Assembly: GCA_029718625.1 (NCBI GenBank)
Contig: CM056379.1
Coordinates: 69,868,670-69,932,669, forward strand
DNA from: Synaphobranchus kaupii
Taxonomy: Eukaryota; Chordata; Actinopteri; Anguilliformes; Synaphobranchidae
Direction of reading: 5' to 3'
DNA length: 64,000 nt
Within the stretch, counting starts at the first letter, position 1, and each line of letters begins with the position of its first letter. Both the position numbers and the translations under genes were made by a program. Of this stretch, positions 24,283 through 35,215 are shown piece by piece. The notes under the pieces were generated by a model. The model saw only the letters and a program-made list of their open reading frames with translations, had not been told where the DNA came from and searched no databases.

Positions 24283-24974
24283 TGTTAAGGTCCAGGACCA
24301 GAACTGAACTCAAATGCACAACTCAGAGACAGAACTCACAATAAACTCACTGGGAGCGTTTATTTAGGCAAGAACACAAGGCAGGCAGGGGCAAGGGACT
24401 GATTCCTGGGTTGGGCAGAGCAGGGGGGCAGAGCAGGTGAGGGAAGCAGGTGAGGTGCTGGATGATGGCTGAATCCTGGGTTGGGCGTAGCAGGGGCAGA
24501 GCGGATGTGGGTAGCAGGGTAGCGTGGCTTGAAGCAGGACAGGGAATGCAGGCTGGCGGGCAACTAGAAAAGGAGGTAACAATGTTACGAGACAATGCAA
24601 GACAAGACAAGGGCCGAATTCCAGACAGGACAAGAACGAAGTTAACGTGGCGACAAGGCATAACGAACTGGCAACGAGACAACAAACAAAGAGGGAATAT
24701 ATAGTGTGGTTAATGAGTCAATGAGTGAGTGCAGCGTGAGAATGTATGAGAGAGTGATAGATCGGTAATAGGGTGTGTGGAATGCTAGCGGGGAAGGTAG
24801 GTAATAGGCTGAGGAAAATGAGAAGGAAAATGCGGAAACAAAGAGGAGAACCACGCCCAGCCTTGCACAACACGGAAGACAAACAGGGAAATGTGAAAAC
24901 ATGACATGAGACAGAAGGGAAGGGAAAACACAGAGAATAGGAAAGTGGACTGGGAGGGAACGGAGGGCGTAACA
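24283..24974 (-). mobile_element. Solo LTR, family delta
   Basis: Flanked by an exact 5-bp duplication TAATG (24278-24282 and 24975-24979). In reverse it begins TGTTACGCCCTCCG and ends GGTCCTGGACCTTAACA, with an AATAAACGCTCC polyadenylation-type signal about 75 bases before the end, which sets the orientation. Such ends are common among fish Gypsy-type LTRs, but the family is not proven. It lies within R1 copy 3. The open frames in it are not genes. Confidence 0.88.
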
Positions 24975-25107
24975 TAATGTCCTATATTGGATAAAACAGT
25001 CGTCAATGAAACCAGAATGAAGTGGAATGCATGAGACAGGATTGCACAGAGTGGGGGGTTTTGCGCATCGACATTTCAGATTCAGTGTAATAGCGTAATA
25101 AAGTGAT

Positions 25108-26414
25108 TAGAGCTGTGACGATTATGAAATTTTTAATCACGATATATTGTCACACACAAAAAATGGCGATATACGATATAATTGTTCTTTTTTTTGTTAT
25201 TATTGTTACAAAACTTGTGCTTCTGCCCTGATTAAAATCCACCAAAACAACACAAGTAGACTCACTCACCCCCACAAACATCAAAGATAAGCAAAGATTT
25301 TACCTAATCCTCACTTACCCGACAGCAGATTTGTTCGGGACTAAAATAACGCGCTCCTCCGGTAGTAATTACATTACCCCACCTCCCAGAGTAAAACTTA
25401 TCCCGTCCGAATAGGGCTGAGACTATTGGCTGGAGATACGTTTTAAAGCAATTTAATCAAACCACTAAATCAATCTTATTTCCTAATTTATTCAACATTT
25501 CAGTCGTTCAATAAAAAAAAACTTTTAAAAGATCTCTTATACTCTTATATTTTAAAAGTAACTTCCGAAACAGGAAGCTTAAAGCAGTAAAGCATTCTGG
25601 GCAATTTCACTGACCGAAGCTGCAGTCTTGCGGACTCGTTCTCTCGAGCCAAATCGAGGGTCTGTTATGGTTATTGCTGCCTTTGAGATTCCTTTGTTTG
25701 AATTCTCGTTTGGGCGTCATCTCGACGCTCTATCTGATTTTTTTTTGTTTTGGCTGCCTGGTATCGTTTTGTTTTAAACTCGTTTTCTCTACTGAGTTTA
25801 AAGATACAGGTTCGCTATTTCTTTCTTTCTTTTTTTTCCCGTTTTCTTCGGGTCTTTATTTTTCTTTGTTTATTTCTTTTGGTTGGCTTATTATTCTCGC
25901 TGTTTATTCGAGATTCGCCTCCTTTTGAGGTTGGTTATTATTTTGGCTTGAGTCAGGGAGGTTTTGTTCCCTATCTTTTGTTTTACTCCTTTCCCTGCGG
26001 TTAGTTTTCCGTTTCTGTGGCGAGTTTGTGTTTGACTCGCTTTCTGAATCCCTGTTCGTCGCATTTGGTTCTCCGAAACAAAAAGAAATTACTCCAAACA
26101 TTACAGGGTCAAGGGACTAATTTCATGTACTTGAATTTCTAATGGATTGAACTGCACTCGCCCTTGGCAACTCCCAACTTTCAGTTTCTAAAGGGATTCC
26201 CCATGTGGGAGTGGAGAGGGGAAGTACAGGAGGGCAGAACATTTAACGGTTTGGACCGCAGCTACAGTAGCCTAGGCAGTCAGTCAGACACGTGTGAGTT
26301 TATTTGAAAACAAAAAAAAGAATTACAGACAGACAGCACTTTGATTAGCATATCGCAATTTTATCAACTAAAAAAATTGCGATTTCTTGTTTTGACGATC
26401 ATTGGCACAGCCTA
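25108..26414. mobile_element. Non-autonomous hAT element carrying a solo LTR
   Basis: An exact 8-bp duplication AAAGTGAT flanks it (25100-25107 and 26415-26422). The ends are TAGAGCTGTGACGATTATG and, inward from the right, TAGGCTGTGCCAATGATCG, an imperfect hAT-type inverted repeat. Without the LTR nested at 25663-26105 the element is about 859 bp. No transposase frame is recognisable. It sits inside R1 copy 3. Confidence 0.88.
25663..26105 (+). mobile_element. Solo LTR, family beta, copy 2
   Basis: It begins TGTTATGGTTATTGCTGCC, ends CCAAACATTACA, and is flanked by exact GGGTC (25658-25662 and 26106-26110). At 443 bp it is shorter than the beta copy at 29489-30191 (703 bp) but shares the start, the TTTGGTTCTCYGAA block and several internal blocks. 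It is inserted within the hAT element. Confidence 0.88.
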
Positions 26415-27028
26415 AAAGTGATGTATATTTCTCAAATGGATTGTCGCAGACAATAAATGACCACTGAATTTTGAAAGGGACATCTCTATGCATAAAACTA
26501 ATGGTAGGATTGTATATTTATTTCATATTTAGTAGCAGATATTGATAGTAGAATGATGTGGCATAATTACACAAGAATGTCCCATGTTTATTTTGCATTT
26601 GAGTGAGCAGGGTTATTCACGACTGTATTGGAATACAATCGGGCTATTGTTGGATTTATCTTGTTGCTATGATGGAATACAAATTTTTTGTGGTAAAAAA
26701 AATATTTTTATGAACTCACACAGACGCTTTTGTCCACTGTGTCATGCATGGGTAGGTATAGTTACAGGCAAGACTAGGTGGGGGGTTGCTTGTTAAATGG
26801 ACTTGCTACAGGGAAATAGTGACACTTAGAAACTCCGTATTCAGCAGAAATCGTCACGAACCGTCTACCAATAAAGTTAAAACACAGAGTTTGTGATTTC
26901 CACTAATAGTTTGACTGCAGTAGCAACAAATGTCTCAGTTGAGCAAAAAGGTCCCACCGGTGTCACCTTCTACGCAAAGGAGTTACAGTTGTGTTCAAAA
27001 AAATATATTGTGTTCAAAAAAAATATAT

Positions 27029-27190
27029 TACCGATTTCACTTATGTAGCTCTCAGCAAAATAAAAAAAACTATTTTTAAAAATCTTTTCCAAAGTTTCTT
27101 TGCATTTGTGGCACTTTATTTTGACTTAAATTATGAAAATAAACAAATCTAAGTTTGTATTGTATATGGTACACCTATCTTGTTTCATTT
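27029..27190. repeat. Dispersed repeat R2, copy 2
   Basis: Same segment as 20372-20527. Just before it is a short tandem duplication, GTGTTCAAAAAAATATATT twice (26991-27028). A further 100 bp to the right ends in GGGG-TTAA at about 27286-27293, again a TTAA-bounded edge. Confidence 0.6.
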
Positions 27191-28561
27191 AAGCCATTTA
27201 GCAAGTTTATGTGATGCTCACACCTGGAGTTATAAAGCCTTAAACAGAGCACCCCCAAAATAGGTGAAATTTGCTATCTGTGCCAAGGGGTTAATAAATA
27301 AGTGATACATCTGAGGTGGAAATTACTCATATTAATTTTTGATTAATAAGACAAGTGGGTACTACATTGCCACTGTTTGCCCCAGTATAGGACACAAGCT
27401 ATTTCTTTAACTCATTTATTTTCCAGGGTTTTGGGTTTTGACACCCATCTATGCACCTGTGTCCAATATCAGACAGGATATACAATGGTACATCCTGTCT
27501 GATATGCTAAAAAAAAATCAAGTGTAGTACAGTGAAAGGAAGAAAAACTGTTCAGCAAATAAATACTATTTTTGGAATAAAACATTTTAAATTTATGAAA
27601 CCTCCTTTTATCTATTGATCCTTCTGTCTAATTGTTTCTATTAAGTCATAAAATATGAACCACTAATTGACAATTTAGTGTTATATGCCTGCTACATTTA
27701 AAGAATTATCTGTAACATGCATCCAAATTACACACATACAATGCTCGTAACATTTTCCTATAGATCTAGTAAATAGTGAATTGAAAAAATGTATTTTAAA
27801 GAAAATGTTTTCTTGTATTTAGGTGATTGTGTTAAAATACAATGTGCTTCAGAAACTTGGCTGCCTTATAATCCATGTGACATTTCAGTCAGATTTCAGA
27901 CCTCTTTCTCAACATTGATTGAGATTGAGATTATCTTCTTATGACACCTCACCCAAGTCTGATGTTTTATACAGTATCTTTGTATTCCCAATGACCTCCA
28001 GTCATCTTTGTGCATGTGTCAAAAACCTAAAGCTGTGTAAGTTAGTTTCCGGATAGGAATATTGGTGCTCACATTCCATGGCAGGCTAGTGTGACAGAGT
28101 GGGCCTATATTACCTCTTCCCATATCCTTCCCCGGAATGTCCCATGTCAGAGCGGTCTGGCCGCCTGGACTGACGTGCACGACTTATGGATCCGGGCTGC
28201 AGTCTCAGCAGTTCTTTACCACGTTTGTCTTTGTGTTGGAGGCTCTCACAGAAATGTTGCATGCAATGCGGGCCTACTCTACCTTACTGTAGTATGAGTT
28301 GGCTCTGAAAGCAGCCCATTTACCTGACCCATCTCATTTAAAGAAATAGCTCTGGTGTATGCAGAACGTGTACCTGTAATATTTCTAAATATTAATATTA
28401 GTAATATAATTTCTAAATATTACACATTAAGTAATGTGGAATGTGATGGTGACATATATTCTCACATATTTCTGAATATGTGAATATACAGCGTGAACAA
28501 AATATCGGAAACACCAGAAACGGAAAAAAACAGTTTTTCATAAAACATAAAACAGCTGCTA
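27191..28561. other. No gene seen; one perfect hairpin
   Basis: AT-rich. Bases 27466-27479 and 27492-27505 form a perfect 14-bp stem (ATATCAGACAGGAT) with a 12-nt loop. Bases 28490-28525 (CAGCGTGAACAAAATATCGG) look like a degenerate Tc1-type terminal sequence. No coding exon is supported. Confidence 0.45.
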
Positions 28562-28829
28562 CAGTTGAAGTCGGAAGTTTATATATACTTAGGTTGAAGT
28601 AATTAAAACTAATTTTTAACCACTCCACAGATTTCATGTTAGCAAACTATAGTGTTGGCAAGTCAGCTTGGACATCTACTTTGTGCATGACACAAGTAAT
28701 TTTTCCAACAATTGTTTACAGACAGATTATTTCACTTTTAATTCACTATATCACAATTCCAGTGGGTCAGAAGTTTACATACACTAAGTTGACTGTGCCT
28801 TTAAACAGCTTGGAAAATTCCAGAAAATA
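28562..28829 (+). mobile_element. Sleeping Beauty-type Tc1 left terminal repeat (IR/DR)
   Basis: After TA (28560-28561) the sequence starts CAGTTGAAGTCGGAAGTTTA and is very close to the left IR/DR arm of salmonid-type Tc1 elements, the group from which Sleeping Beauty was reconstructed. Both direct-repeat binding sites are visible: the outer one at the start and the inner one about 28766-28796 (CCAGTGGGTCAGAAGTTTAC). The match ends at TTCCAGAAAA near 28829, so only the terminal arm remains; transposase and right arm are gone. Confidence 0.88.
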
Positions 28830-29212
28830 ATTTTATTTTAGTTTCTGTCTTGTTTCTTTTTAGTAGCATGTTAATGAATCATAATTAGCCATTAATCATA
28901 TTATCATCATTATTATTATAATACTAATTCATCAAATAAATGCTGCTTTTGTGTCAGTAATAAGTGAAAACACTTTAGAGCTTACGTAGAACAAAAACTG
29001 AAAGCGTTTTGGTCCATGACAACCAGAGACGTGCAACTCTGCACAGCTGTGGGGAGTGAACAACTCTGCTCAAAGTGAAGTGAACAGCTGAATAAAAGAT
29101 CATTGAAACTGGTCTAGAATCCAACATTTGCACGTAACATGACTCACAAATATGGCCCAATTGTTAATTCCTTTTCAGTTAAGTTTTTCACTAATCACAT
29201 TCCACTGTACTA
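28830..29212. other. No gene seen
   Basis: AT-rich sequence with no assignable feature. Confidence 0.4.
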
Positions 29213-29274
29213 CACTGCCTGGCCAAAAAAAATAAGTCGCCGTTGCACCTGTCATGCATAGTGCCCACTGTACA

Positions 29275-30302
29275 AGACTCTGGAGGCAGTGTTATGATCT
29301 GGGGTTGCTTCAATTGCTTCAATACTGAATGACCAGGTTATCCCATCAATGGGCATATTCCAGGACGACAATGCCAAGATTCATCGGGCTCAAATTGTGA
29401 AAACGTGGTTCAGGGAGCATGAGGAATCATTTTCACACATGAATTGGCCACCAGAGTCCTGACTTCGACCCCATTGAAAGACTTTGGGTGTAAGGGGTTG
29501 GTGTGAGGTTCAGAGAACCAAACACGACCGATAAGGAATCTAAAAGCGTATCTAGAAGATACGCCACAAAAGCGGATATAACCGCACCAGGGAAGGAATT
29601 AAACAAAAGAATGGGAGAAAAACTTCCTGGTAGCAGCCAACTGAAAACTACCCCAAACAGAGGCGTGACTCGAAAATAGCGAGTATAAATAACAAAAGAA
29701 CCTCACGCTCTAAATAAAAGAGCGCACACGAGAGGCTGGAAAACCAAAAGAAAAACCCGATAAAAATGGGTGAAGGAAAGAAATAGAAAATCAAACTTGT
29801 TACCTAAGCTCTTGTAGCAAAAGAGCTGAACACAAAAGGCAACAGGTCAAGAGAATAAAGATAAAGCGAAAGATTAGAAAGAAAAGAATAAACCAATCTA
29901 ATCCTAATAATAACCGGACTTGCTGCGTTTCTTATTTGTACAAACCAGAAATGCATTGACCGAATTTCTATACGTTACCGACTTTGTTGTCATAGTAAAG
30001 ACAATATCGAAGTGCCGGAAGGCGGAAGTCCTGGGCTATTTATAACCGGAAGGAAACCCAAAACAGGTGTAAGGAATAATAGCTGGGCGAGATCCAAAAA
30101 CCGGAATAGAGGTGGAAAAAATCAGATAGACCGACCCGACGACGCCAAATCTAATAAGAAGAAACAACAGAGGCTGCCAATAACCATGACATTGGGATGT
30201 GCTAGAGAAGACTTTATGGAGTGGTTAGACTCTCCCGTCATCAATAGAAGATCTCGGCAAAAAATGAATGCAACTCTGGACGGAAATAAATGTTGTGACA
30301 TT
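29275..30302 (+). pseudogene. Tc1 transposase C-terminal half, interrupted by LTR
   Basis: Before the LTR the plus strand reads GSVMIWGCF, then [19 protein letters not shown], then NWPPES with DFDPIERLW one frame over. The Asp of QDDNA and the Glu of DPIERLW correspond to the second and third catalytic acidic residues of the DDE triad. The reading resumes after 30192 with a degraded C-terminus. Stops and frameshifts are present in addition to the 703-bp LTR, and the N-terminal paired-like DNA-binding part is missing. Dead copy. Confidence 0.7.
29489..30191 (-). mobile_element. Solo LTR, family beta, copy 3, inside a Tc1 element
   Basis: Exact 5-bp duplication TTGGG (29484-29488 and 30192-30196). 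In reverse it begins TGTCATGGTTATTGGCAGCC and ends CACACCAACCCCTTACA. It splits the Tc1 transposase remnant just after the codons for the DPIERLW block. The 98-aa open frame at 30012-30308 is a chance frame across the LTR edge. Confidence 0.9.
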
Positions 30303-30402
30303 GCATAAGGTTGTCGAAACAATGCCATGGCGAATGCGCGCCGTAATCAAAGCTAAAGGTGGTTCAACGAAATATTAGAGTTTTTTTTTTGGCCATGCAG
30401 TG

Positions 30403-30864
30403 TACATAGCGGAGATCCACTCCAGTTGTTGGGAACCAAAATGTTTTCTGATTTCTTCTTGTACATTTGTTGAAGTGTACTCACTTATTACTGATATAAC
30501 AACGACATGTAATTTATGATTTATTATTATTTCATAAAAATATGACAAGCAGGCAATTATGGTTGATTGGCATAATTATAAAGAAAAACAAGTCATCATG
30601 TAAAATGTACACAAGATTAACAAAACAGCATAGATAATCAGGTTAGGAACAGAGGTTGAGGTTTGTGGTAGGTGGTTTATGTTTTCTGGAAAACTGTTTT
30701 CTGATATTTTGTCCACCCCTTGTATTCCTTTATGGAAATGTAATATACTGCAGTATATTTGAAATATATTGTGAAGATAATTTTGATATATTTATAATAT
30801 ACTGCAGTATATTTTTTTTCCATAAGGGTCATGGGGTCTTTGGTAAATTTTCACTATTGAAATA
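30403..30864. other. No gene seen
   Basis: AT-rich. The 15-base string ATACTGCAGTATATT occurs twice (about 30746 and 30796). Confidence 0.4.
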
Positions 30865-31393
30865 CATTACAAAAGTATATGGACACCTGCTCATCCAACA
30901 TCTCATTCCATAATCATAGGCATTAATATGGACTTGGTGCCCCCCTTACTGCTATAACAGCCTCCACTCTCATGGGAAGGCTTTCCCCTAGATTTTGGAA
31001 CATTGCTGTGTGGATTTGCTTCCATTCAGCCAGAAGAGCATTAGTGGGGTGGGACACTGATGTTGGGCGATTAGACCTGGCTTGCAGTCAGCATTCCAAT
31101 TCATCCCAAATGTGTTTGATGGGGTTGAGGTCAGAGCTCTGTGCAGGCCAGTCAAGTTCTTCCACAAGAATCTTGACAAACCATTTCTGTATGGACCTTG
31201 CTTTGTGCATGGGGGCATTGTCATGCTGAAACAGGAAAGGGCCTTCCCCAAACTGTTGCTACAAAGTTTGAAGCACAGGATCATCTAGATTAGAATGTCA
31301 TTGTGTGCTGTCGAGTTACGTTTAGCACTGGAACTAAGGGGCCTAGCCCAGCCCCAGACTAAGAGGTGTCTGGATACTTTTGGCCATATAGCG
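30865..31393 (-). mobile_element. Tc1 element deletion derivative
   Basis: The right end, read in reverse, is CGCTATATGGCCAAAAGTAT and the left end carries CATTACAAAAGTATATGGACA; both are bordered by TA (30863-30864, 31394-31395). It matches the common fish Tc1 lineage whose 3' half is often kept in deletion derivatives. It encloses a transposase C-terminal remnant on the minus strand. Confidence 0.85.
30935..31245 (-). pseudogene. Tc1 transposase C-terminal remnant with lost catalytic Glu
   Basis: The minus strand reads FLFQHDNAPMHKARSIQKWF, then EELDWPAQSSDLNPIKHIWD, then LLAEWKQIHTAMFQNLGESL. QHDNAP holds the second catalytic Asp. At the third catalytic position, normally NPIEHLW, this copy has NPIKHIW, a Glu-to-Lys change that would abolish activity. 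A TGA also interrupts the frame after WDELEC. The alternative minus-strand frame at 31284-30988 is a shadow. The N-terminal half is absent. Confidence 0.85.
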
Positions 31394-32112
31394 TATTATA
31401 TGTAGGATTTTTTGTCAATTAAAGATCTAGAAACCATACTCCCCTAAAAAACAATTTTAATAAAAATCATAGATGCGGAGTGCAGAGACCTGGATTTTAG
31501 AAGAAATGGTACTCCAATTTCAGTGACATAGACAATAGGACGAATACTTGTATCAGTTTTGTTATTTGTGAGCAGCAGACGTTCTGAAGTTCTAATCTGA
31601 CATTTACTTAGCCTTTGCTACATTCATAACATGGGTCCTTTCAGTCTTAAATGTATACACTTTTTTTGCATGCAAAACAATGTCTCCATGAAGCAGGGAG
31701 AGCATTATATTCATTATAATCATCAGGCAAACACTTCTTACAGAGGCTATAGTGTACACACCAAATGCCCCTTTATCATGACCCCTTCACCAAATACCCT
31801 TTGTCCATGAGTGTGTTACTGACAAAGAGAATACATGTAACTTGCCGGTTTCAGTGGACCTATATTGCTGTACACACGATTTGGCACGTTGCTGGAATGA
31901 ATTTATGAGCTGTTCACATGGAAATCTGGGAGAGGGATGCAGTGCTCATGGCATGCAATCACTGACCTGCAATGACCTTTTTTCTCTGGGTGCTGTTTCA
32001 GCAGTGCCAAGCCAAGAAAGTGACCTTTAATTTGTGCAATGTTCAGGACTGAGATACTCTTTTCCACACAGAGTGAGGGAAATACACCATACAGCTATTT
32101 TATGCAGCACAG
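31394..32112. other. No gene seen
   Basis: Unique-looking AT-rich sequence without assignable features. Confidence 0.4.
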
Positions 32113-32342
32113 GGCCCTGTTTACCCAAAACCATCTTAGAGTTAAGATCATCGTTATGTTTTGGATTTGTGCTTCATTAATTAAAAAAAGTATTCAAATT
32201 TACTGGCATTACAGAAAAAAGATAATAAAGATAGAGGTGGAAACAAAAAAAAAAAGACGAAAAACAATCAAAAATGAAAGTAATATTAAAACAAAATAGC
32301 CTAAGATGATCTTTACTCTAAGATCCTTTGGGAAACGAGGCC
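32113..32342. mobile_element. MITE with ~38-bp inverted repeats
   Basis: Bases 32113-32152 (GGCCCTGTTTACCCAAAACC, then ATCTTAGAGTTAAGATCATC) pair with the reverse complement of 32305-32342 (GGCCTCGTTTCCCAAAGGAT start). The interior is A-rich with no coding capacity. Target duplication not clear. Confidence 0.65.
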
Positions 32343-33020
32343 TAGGTTGTAATAGCTGGCATTTATATTTATCGATATTTTATTTATTTATTTATTGATT
32401 GTTTGATTTATTTTTTGCCTCTTAATTTGCTTTTATGTAAACCCTCTTTCTGTAAGTCTTTCCGGTGTGTTACTATGGTCCACAAGTCATGCATGAAAGC
32501 AGCACGAAGACAGTTACAGATGTTAACAAGTCAGCAAAAAGATGATTTAGTTGAACTAAGCATAAGGCACAATGCTGCCACCAGCCCTCCCAAGCCTGAT
32601 CAAAAGCTATTAAGAGGGAGGCATGGAATGGCATTGTGATTACTCACTCAGTGATTGGCTCATATCTTTTTAAGAAGAGCACAGCCCATCCAGGGGGGGC
32701 TTGATTGGCTGCTCCGTTGGACAGCCCTAGCTCTGTCGCTCGTCATAGTACATTTAGGAAACAGCCCCAGCAAGTCTTGGAGAAAAACAGATCACAGGCT
32801 GTGTATTTTAAGTGCAGCCATCCTCCCTGGTGGAAGAGGTCCCCTGAGAGACTTTCTTAAAATAAGAGGAGAAAAACCACCTGAGAGCTGGGAGATGCCA
32901 GGTTAAGGAGTGACCAGAATGGCACAGTGTAGCTTTATATTTGTGGGAAAATAACAGCGGACCATCCATCTTTGGCAGGAAAAATGAAAGCTTAACTGGA
33001 GGCGACATGTTGGAAGGAGG

Positions 33021-33054
<34 letters not shown>

Positions 33055-35215
33055 TAACATGGGGGACAGAGAGCAGGGCTGGGCTGTGGAGGAGACAGCC
33101 TAGGCTAGGCAGAAACTGGGAAGATTTCTGCCCGTGTAAAATAGACAGCAGAGGAGTGGGAGTTGGTAAGCTAAGTTGGCATGCGGGCCTGTTTATCGGT
33201 GTGATGTGAGGGGGCTCAGTATAGCAGGAATGAGCGGAGTCATCGTGCTGCTGTAACCCAACGCCGTGCCGTGATTGCCCGCGGCAGCTGCGCAGCCACC
33301 GTATCTGCGTGTGTGCGCCCCTGCCCTCCACTCTCCCAGTCCTGCGCACTCATCGGTGGGCCCCCAAAAAACCCCAGAATACGCACAGTCATATATCTGC
33401 CCCAGTCCCCAAGTCTCAGACCATCGGTAGTCCACCACACAGGTGGCTCTGGCTGAACTAGTACGCAAATGGCCTCAGCCTTGAGCTGGGGAGATTGTGT
33501 CTGGTGAACACGTCTCACAATGGGTATATTGTGTTAGTGAATAGTGATGATATTTTCAGCTTTAAAGATTATTTTAACCTATAATCAAGCTTCAGTCCTG
33601 TCAGCAATTCAATCAGTCATCAATCAATCAAAATATATCTGCAATGGCACCCTTGATCAGTGAGGTTTTCAAAAAACAAAGGGATTTTAAAAAGTCACTG
33701 ATGTACACTAGCTGGTTCTGTAAAGAGTTCAAATTACATAGGAAAGCCATTTCATTTACTTTTTTTTGGGGGGGGGGGGGGGGGGGGTGGTTCTGAGGAC
33801 TGCCCTACCCCACAGGCTGGCACTACATCCCAGTCAGGACCGATCTAGATTAGAGCATGGTGTGTTTGAATGGTGGCATCCGGAATTGATCCTTTCCATG
33901 GACTACCAGAAAGACAGTGCTGTCGGTTTTTCCAGCAGGAAACAGATCTTCAGGGACAGTACGGCACCACAGAACTTCATGAAAAAAAAGTGCTTCCAGT
34001 AGAGTCACACACACTTATACATGTATAACAGTATGGGTGTTTAGTCTATTATATGTGAGTAGATGTCATGCTTGAAGAACCCATGTTGTTAAAAGTATCA
34101 GGTGCTTCACCTGAATTGCTCCAGTAAAGGCCCATTTGTCTTTATGTGTTATAGAATACTTTTAAGATGTAACGTGTTAGCAATGTGAGCTGGCCTGGAT
34201 AGAGCCGTCTGTTAAGCTAATAAGTAATATGATGTACGTGGGTAATGCCAGAGTTTCTTTGGTGCTGTGGGAAAGTGTCCCCTTGAACTTGAGCCCCCCT
34301 GCACTCGTCTCGAGCGCGGCCCGTCACTTTGTCACTTCCATGACACTTTTATGTGGGTCATCGTCCTGTCTCAGGCTGTCTATTTGTGCGAAAACAGACT
34401 AGAAAGAGAGAGTCCAGCAAGCTCAGCCTGGGCATTTTAAGCAAATTCATAGACGACTCAGCTGCATTTGGTCTGAGTTACCTTTAGTTTACCGGAGAAC
34501 CTATGGGAGGTTCACTGTCTCGTCCACGAATGAACATCCATTCAGTGTTCAGTTCATAACAGCTCAGAATGGAATGATCACAGTTTAATTTAATCACAAA
34601 TCACAATGTGCTTTCCTGGTATGTTGTTTGTAATACGTGGTGTCTAGCATCAAGTCAGTCCTAACTCTCCTTTGTTGCAGCACATTATATTATTAATTAT
34701 TGCAGAAGTCAAAGACAAGTAAAAAAAGGACAAAGTAAAGCATTCACAAACCTCACAGAGTGGGAGTGTATTAGGACATTAAAGCCTTTAGCATAGTACT
34801 GTATACCAATTACTATCAATCACTCATGCAACCAGGATATCCTGTTGGCTAGAGTGATTTATGGTACCTGACACCATGATTTATTCCTGATTGGACCTAC
34901 AGTAGTTGTGTAGGTCAGACCTGGACTGAATACCAGTCTGACTATGTTGTTCCAATGTGGCGGAGTGTGCCGTCTTGATATGGTACATCTTATTACCATA
35001 ACAGCAAGAAAGTATCACATCATGAAGAAAAAATGTTGATACTTTTACACCTATATTCCGACAGCAGTCCTGTTTCATCCTTTGAGGAGTTTGACATTGT
35101 TACATACTCACTCTTTCTTTAACGCCCTCTCATTGATTCTTTTTCATATCTCCCATAATTTTTTTCAGACAGTATGGAGAAAAACACATCTGTAGAACAG
35201 CAGGGAAAATATGTA
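32343..35215. other. GC-richer unique region with poly-G runs; possible promoter-proximal exon not proven
   Basis: This stretch has no recognised transposon. Two inverted CCAAT boxes (GATTGGC) lie near 32651 and 32701, a TTTTTAAG sequence near 32670, and a possible splice donor (CCAG|GTTAAG) near 32902. A 29-base G run lies at 33025-33053 and a 20-base G run at 33768-33787. Bases 33180-33500 are CpG-containing. A 78-aa frame (32403-32639) and several minus-strand frames show no domain. A 5' exon or regulatory region is possible but unsupported. Confidence 0.25.

Larger units (their letters stand above)
23853..26982 (-). repeat. Dispersed repeat R1, copy 3, split by two insertions
   Basis: R1 runs in reverse in three pieces: 23853-24282, 24980-25107 and 26423-26982. 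The pieces join in the correct order when the delta LTR (24283-24974) and the hAT element (25108-26414) with one copy of each target duplication are removed. The right edge reads, in reverse, GTAACTCCTTTGCGTAGAAG, matching the left ends of copies 1 and 2. Confidence 0.8.
29213..30402 (+). mobile_element. Tc1-like deletion derivative split by a solo LTR
   Basis: The ends CACTGCCTGGCCAAAAAAAA and, inward from the right, CACTGCATGGCCAAAAAAAA are inverted repeats flanked by TA (29211-29212, 30403-30404). Without the LTR and one duplication only about 480 bp remain, so the 5' half of the transposase gene has been lost. Confidence 0.85.

Noticed and set aside
24347..25006. Proline- or cysteine-rich secreted proteins
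   Set aside because: The frames are inside a solo LTR with exact TAATG duplication.
32903..33518. 148- and 92-codon minus-strand frames
   Set aside because: They run through the poly-G tract and have low-complexity proline runs; no domain or start context.
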